The notes beneath the pieces were generated by a model. That model had not been told where the DNA came from, did not search any database, and saw only the letters and a list, made by a program, of their open reading frames with translations. The position numbers were made by a program, and so were the translations under genes. From Mangrovimonas sp. ST2L15 (GTDB lineage: Bacteria > Bacteroidota > Bacteroidia > Flavobacteriales > Flavobacteriaceae), in contig NZ_LBIQ01000030.1 in NCBI RefSeq assembly GCF_001280515.1, positions 558,001-622,000 of the forward strand: DNA of 64,000 nucleotides, read 5' to 3'. The first letter of the stretch is position 1. Each line of letters starts with the position of its first letter. Shown here piece by piece: positions 61,459 to 64,000 of this stretch.

Positions 61459-64000
61459 ATGTTAAAAACATTTATAGAAAGACCGGTATTGTCTACCGTT
61501 ATTTCCATCATTATAGTGATTCTGGGTGTTCTGGGCTATACCACGTTGCCCGTAGAACAGTATCCAGATATTGCACCACCAACCATTCAGGTGAATGCGA
61601 CTTATCCAGGAGCAAGTGCCGAAACTATTTTGGAAAGTGTGATTATCCCGATTGAAGAGCAGATTAACGGTGTTGAGGGGATGACTTATATGACCTCTTC
61701 TGCTGCCAACAACGGTACCGCTAATATTACCGTTTTCTTCGATCAAGAAATGGATCCGGATATTGCTGCGGTAAACGTTCAAAATAGAGTGTCGCGTGCT
61801 AATCCCTTATTGCCTCAAGAGGTTGTACAAACTGGGGTGACCACACAAAAACAGCAAACATCAGCTTTGATGTTCCTTTCCGTATATTCAGCAAATGATG
61901 ATTACAATGCAACATTCGTTCAGAATTATTTAAAAATCAACGTTATTCCTGCATTACAAAGGGTTAATGGTGTTGGTGACGTCAACGTATTTTCCAACCA
62001 GGATTATGCAATGCGTGTTTGGTTGAAACCAGAAAAATTGGCCGCCTATAATTTAGTTCCAAGTGATGTAACTGCTGCCTTACGTGAGCAAAGTTTAGAG
62101 GCTTCTGCCGGATCGTTAGGTCAGAATGACGGACAGGCATTTTCATATAATATCAAGTATAGTGGTCGTTTTAAAACTGAAAAACAATATGAAGATATTA
62201 TTGTAAAAGCTCTTGACAATGGAGAATATTTGAGGCTTAAAGATGTTGCTAAGATAGAATTAGATGCTCAAGGATATGACTCATACGGTTTTACAGAAGG
62301 GCATCCAAGTGTCAATATGGGTATTTACCAAACGGCAGGGTCGAATGCACAAGAGATTATCAATAGTATTAAAATAGAATTAGATCGTTTGTCTAAGGAT
62401 TTTCCAGATGGGATTGATTATGAAATCAATTATGATACCAATAACTTCTTGACTGCTTCCATGAATAAGGTTAGAAATACCTTGGTAGAAGCTTTCTTGT
62501 TGGTATTTCTGGTAGTGTTTATTTTCTTGCAGGATTTCCGGTCTACTCTTATTCCAGCCATTGCAGTGCCAGTGGCAATTGTTGGAACCTTCTTTTTCTT
62601 GAATTTATTTGGTTACTCCGTAAACTTATTAACCCTTTTCGCCTTGGTATTGGCAATTGGTATTGTGGTGGATGACGCCATTGTAGTTGTTGAGGCGGTA
62701 CACGCCAAAATAGATCAAGGGGCTAAAAGTGCGAAAACAGCAACATTAGATGCGATGCATGAAATTTCGGGAGCCATTATCTCAATTACTTTAGTTATGG
62801 CGGCCGTATTTATACCTGTAACTTTTATTCAGGGGCCAACAGGAGTATTTTACGAACAATTTGGTGTCACATTGATTGTTGCTATTTTAATATCGGCGGT
62901 GAATGCCTTGACCTTAAGTCCAGCATTGTGTGCGTTACTTTTAAAGGGTCATGACGACCATGAGGATAAAAAGAAAAGTTTCCTTCAAAAATTCTACGAT
63001 AGATTTAATGCTGGGTTTAATGCTACCACCGAGCGCTATGGAAGATCTTTAACATTTTTATACAAAAACAAGTGGGTTTCAGCTGTTATTTTAATATTGT
63101 CAGGAGTTGGGATATACTGGGCAGCAAATAGTACACCTACAGGTTTCGTGCCTAATGAGGACCGTGGAATCATCTTTATGAATGTGGAATTACCTGCGGG
63201 TGCTTCTATGGATAGAACCAGTATGGTAACCCAAGAAATGTATCAAAAAGCCAAACAAATTCCTGGTGTAAGAGGAGTTACTGTAATCAATGGTAGAAGT
63301 TTAATTAGTGGTGCTGGTACCAATTATGGTCTGGGATTCGTAAAATTAAATGATTGGTCAGAACGTGAAAGTGAAGATCAATCCTCCAATGCCATTATAG
63401 GTAAATTATTTGGAATAGCAGCGAGTATTCCAGATGCCAATATTATATTCTTTGCACCACCAAGTATTCCAGGATTTGGACTTTCTGGAGGATTTGAAGT
63501 GAACTTGTTAGATAAATCAGGAGGAAGCTTTGAAGATTTAGATGCTACCACCCAGCAGTTTATAGGTAATTTGATGAAACACCCAGAAATTCAGTATGGA
63601 CAATCGTCATTTAACACCAAATATCCGCAGTATGAATTGGATATCAATGTGCCATTAGCAAAACGTTTTGGGGTGCCTATCAGTAGCATTTTCTCAACCC
63701 TACAGGGTTATATCGGAGGGGTATATGCAGCAGACTTTGCAAGATTTGGTAAGCAATACCGTGTATATGTACAAGCGCAACCTGAAGATAGAAGTGATGC
63801 TAGTTCCTTGAATGAATTATATATTAAGACCGGTAGTGGTGATATGGCGCCAATCACGCAGTTTGTAAGTTTAAAGCGCGTTTATGGTCCGCAAACGGTA
63901 ACCCGTTTTAACCTTTATAATTCAGCAAAGATTAGTGGGGCATCTAATCCAGGATTCAGTACAGGTGACGCCATTGCCATTGTTAATGAAGAGATCAAAG
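61459..64000 (+). CDS. RND multidrug efflux permease (AcrB-like), 3' truncated
   Basis: The frame opens at ATG 61459 (MLKTFIERPVLSTVISIIIV) and runs open to the right edge, giving 847 residues of an expected 1040-1060. It is a proton-driven hydrophobe/amphiphile efflux-1 (AcrB/MexB) pump: porter-domain blocks YPDIAPPTIQVNATYPGAS and GVGDVNVFSNQDYAMRVWL, and the proton-relay aspartates Asp405-Asp406 in LAIGIVVDDAIVVVE on TM4. The outer-membrane channel gene is expected just beyond the window. Confidence 0.95.
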   Translation, partial: MLKTFIERPVLSTVISIIIVILGVLGYTTLPVEQYPDIAPPTIQVNATYPGASAETILESVIIPIEEQINGVEGMTYMTSSAANNGTANITVFFDQEMDPDIAAVNVQNRVSRANPLLPQEVVQTGVTTQKQQTSALMFLSVYSANDDYNATFVQNYLKINVIPALQRVNGVGDVNVFSNQDYAMRVWLKPEKLAAYNLVPSDVTAALREQSLEASAGSLGQNDGQAFSYNIKYSGRFKTEKQYEDIIVKALDNGEYLRLKDVAKIELDAQGYDSYGFTEGHPSVNMGIYQTAGSNAQEIINSIKIELDRLSKDFPDGIDYEINYDTNNFLTASMNKVRNTLVEAFLLVFLVVFIFLQDFRSTLIPAIAVPVAIVGTFFFLNLFGYSVNLLTLFALVLAIGIVVDDAIVVVEAVHAKIDQGAKSAKTATLDAMHEISGAIISITLVMAAVFIPVTFIQGPTGVFYEQFGVTLIVAILISAVNALTLSPALCALLLKGHDDHEDKKKSFLQKFYDRFNAGFNATTERYGRSLTFLYKNKWVSAVILILSGVGIYWAANSTPTGFVPNEDRGIIFMNVELPAGASMDRTSMVTQEMYQKAKQIPGVRGVTVINGRSLISGAGTNYGLGFVKLNDWSERESEDQSSNAIIGKLFGIAASIPDANIIFFAPPSIPGFGLSGGFEVNLLDKSGGSFEDLDATTQQFIGNLMKHPEIQYGQSSFNTKYPQYELDINVPLAKRFGVPISSIFSTLQGYIGGVYAADFARFGKQYRVYVQAQPEDRSDASSLNELYIKTGSGDMAPITQFVSLKRVYGPQTVTRFNLYNSAKISGASNPGFSTGDAIAIVNEEIK

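Noticed and set aside
1-64000. CRISPR arrays, rRNA genes, insertion sequences, prophage or integrase genes
   Set aside because: Looked for and not seen; the window is ordinary chromosome with one tRNA and no integration signature around it.

Overview
This is a chromosomal window from a member of the Bacteroidota, most likely a marine-type Flavobacteriaceae. The evidence is the low G+C content, many promoters with a TAnnTTTG -7 box, almost no Shine-Dalgarno sequences, flavobacterial lipoproteins, a CHU_C (type IX secretion type B) adhesin, HmuY/TonB receptor genes and a complete Bat (aerotolerance) operon. The window holds no rRNA, CRISPR array, insertion sequence or prophage. It has one tRNA (Ala, GGC). 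Two genes are cut by the window edges: a PD-(D/E)XK nuclease at the left and an RND pump at the right.

Layout. 1-8.5 kb: AddB-like nuclease (5' truncated), a secreted unknown, a lipocalin-like lipoprotein, tRNA-Ala, a universal stress protein, a GNAT acetyltransferase coupled to a MATE exporter, two tiny membrane proteins, a 2OG-Fe(II) oxygenase and queD. 8.6-16.5 kb: lpxH, an MFS exporter, then a packed minus-strand run osmC-like / PNGase F-like / recJ / ompA-like, and a carboxymuconolactone-decarboxylase-family gene. 16.7-24.9 kb: three tandem DUF3604 lipoproteins followed by a membrane-anchored parvulin-like protein, a HupE/UreJ-family membrane protein and a small exported protein. 24.9-36.5 kb: rsmI, a 1130-residue DUF11/CHU_C adhesin, tdk-alr, mscL, asd, an AlbA_2/Schlafen-like gene, an SDR and a DUF4382 lipoprotein.

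36.6-45.8 kb: the Bat operon (moxR, DUF58, a membrane protein, batA, batB, batC, batD, batE). 45.9-49.2 kb: a small membrane-anchored protein, a SulP anion transporter and two different beta-carbonic anhydrases, which looks like an inorganic-carbon module. 49.3-57.7 kb: a probable heme/iron locus. HmuY and a TonB receptor run on the minus strand, and DUF6607, ankyrin, DUF2271 and a PepSY-flavodoxin-FNR membrane reductase run divergently on the plus strand. 57.7-64 kb: cvpA, a small conserved gene, pheS, and a GbsR/MarR-type regulator in front of an RND efflux operon.

The two regions most likely to hold something under-described are the DUF3604(x3)-PPIase-HupE operon and the heme/iron locus. 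In the latter, the DUF2271 protein carries a D-A-I-T-G-A-T motif that fits an ApbE flavinylation site, next to a membrane flavoreductase that could feed it electrons. Perfect inverted repeats upstream of the carbonate locus and the efflux operon, and an imperfect one upstream of the TonB receptor, look like operators. Family assignments come from motif recognition alone; no database search was run.
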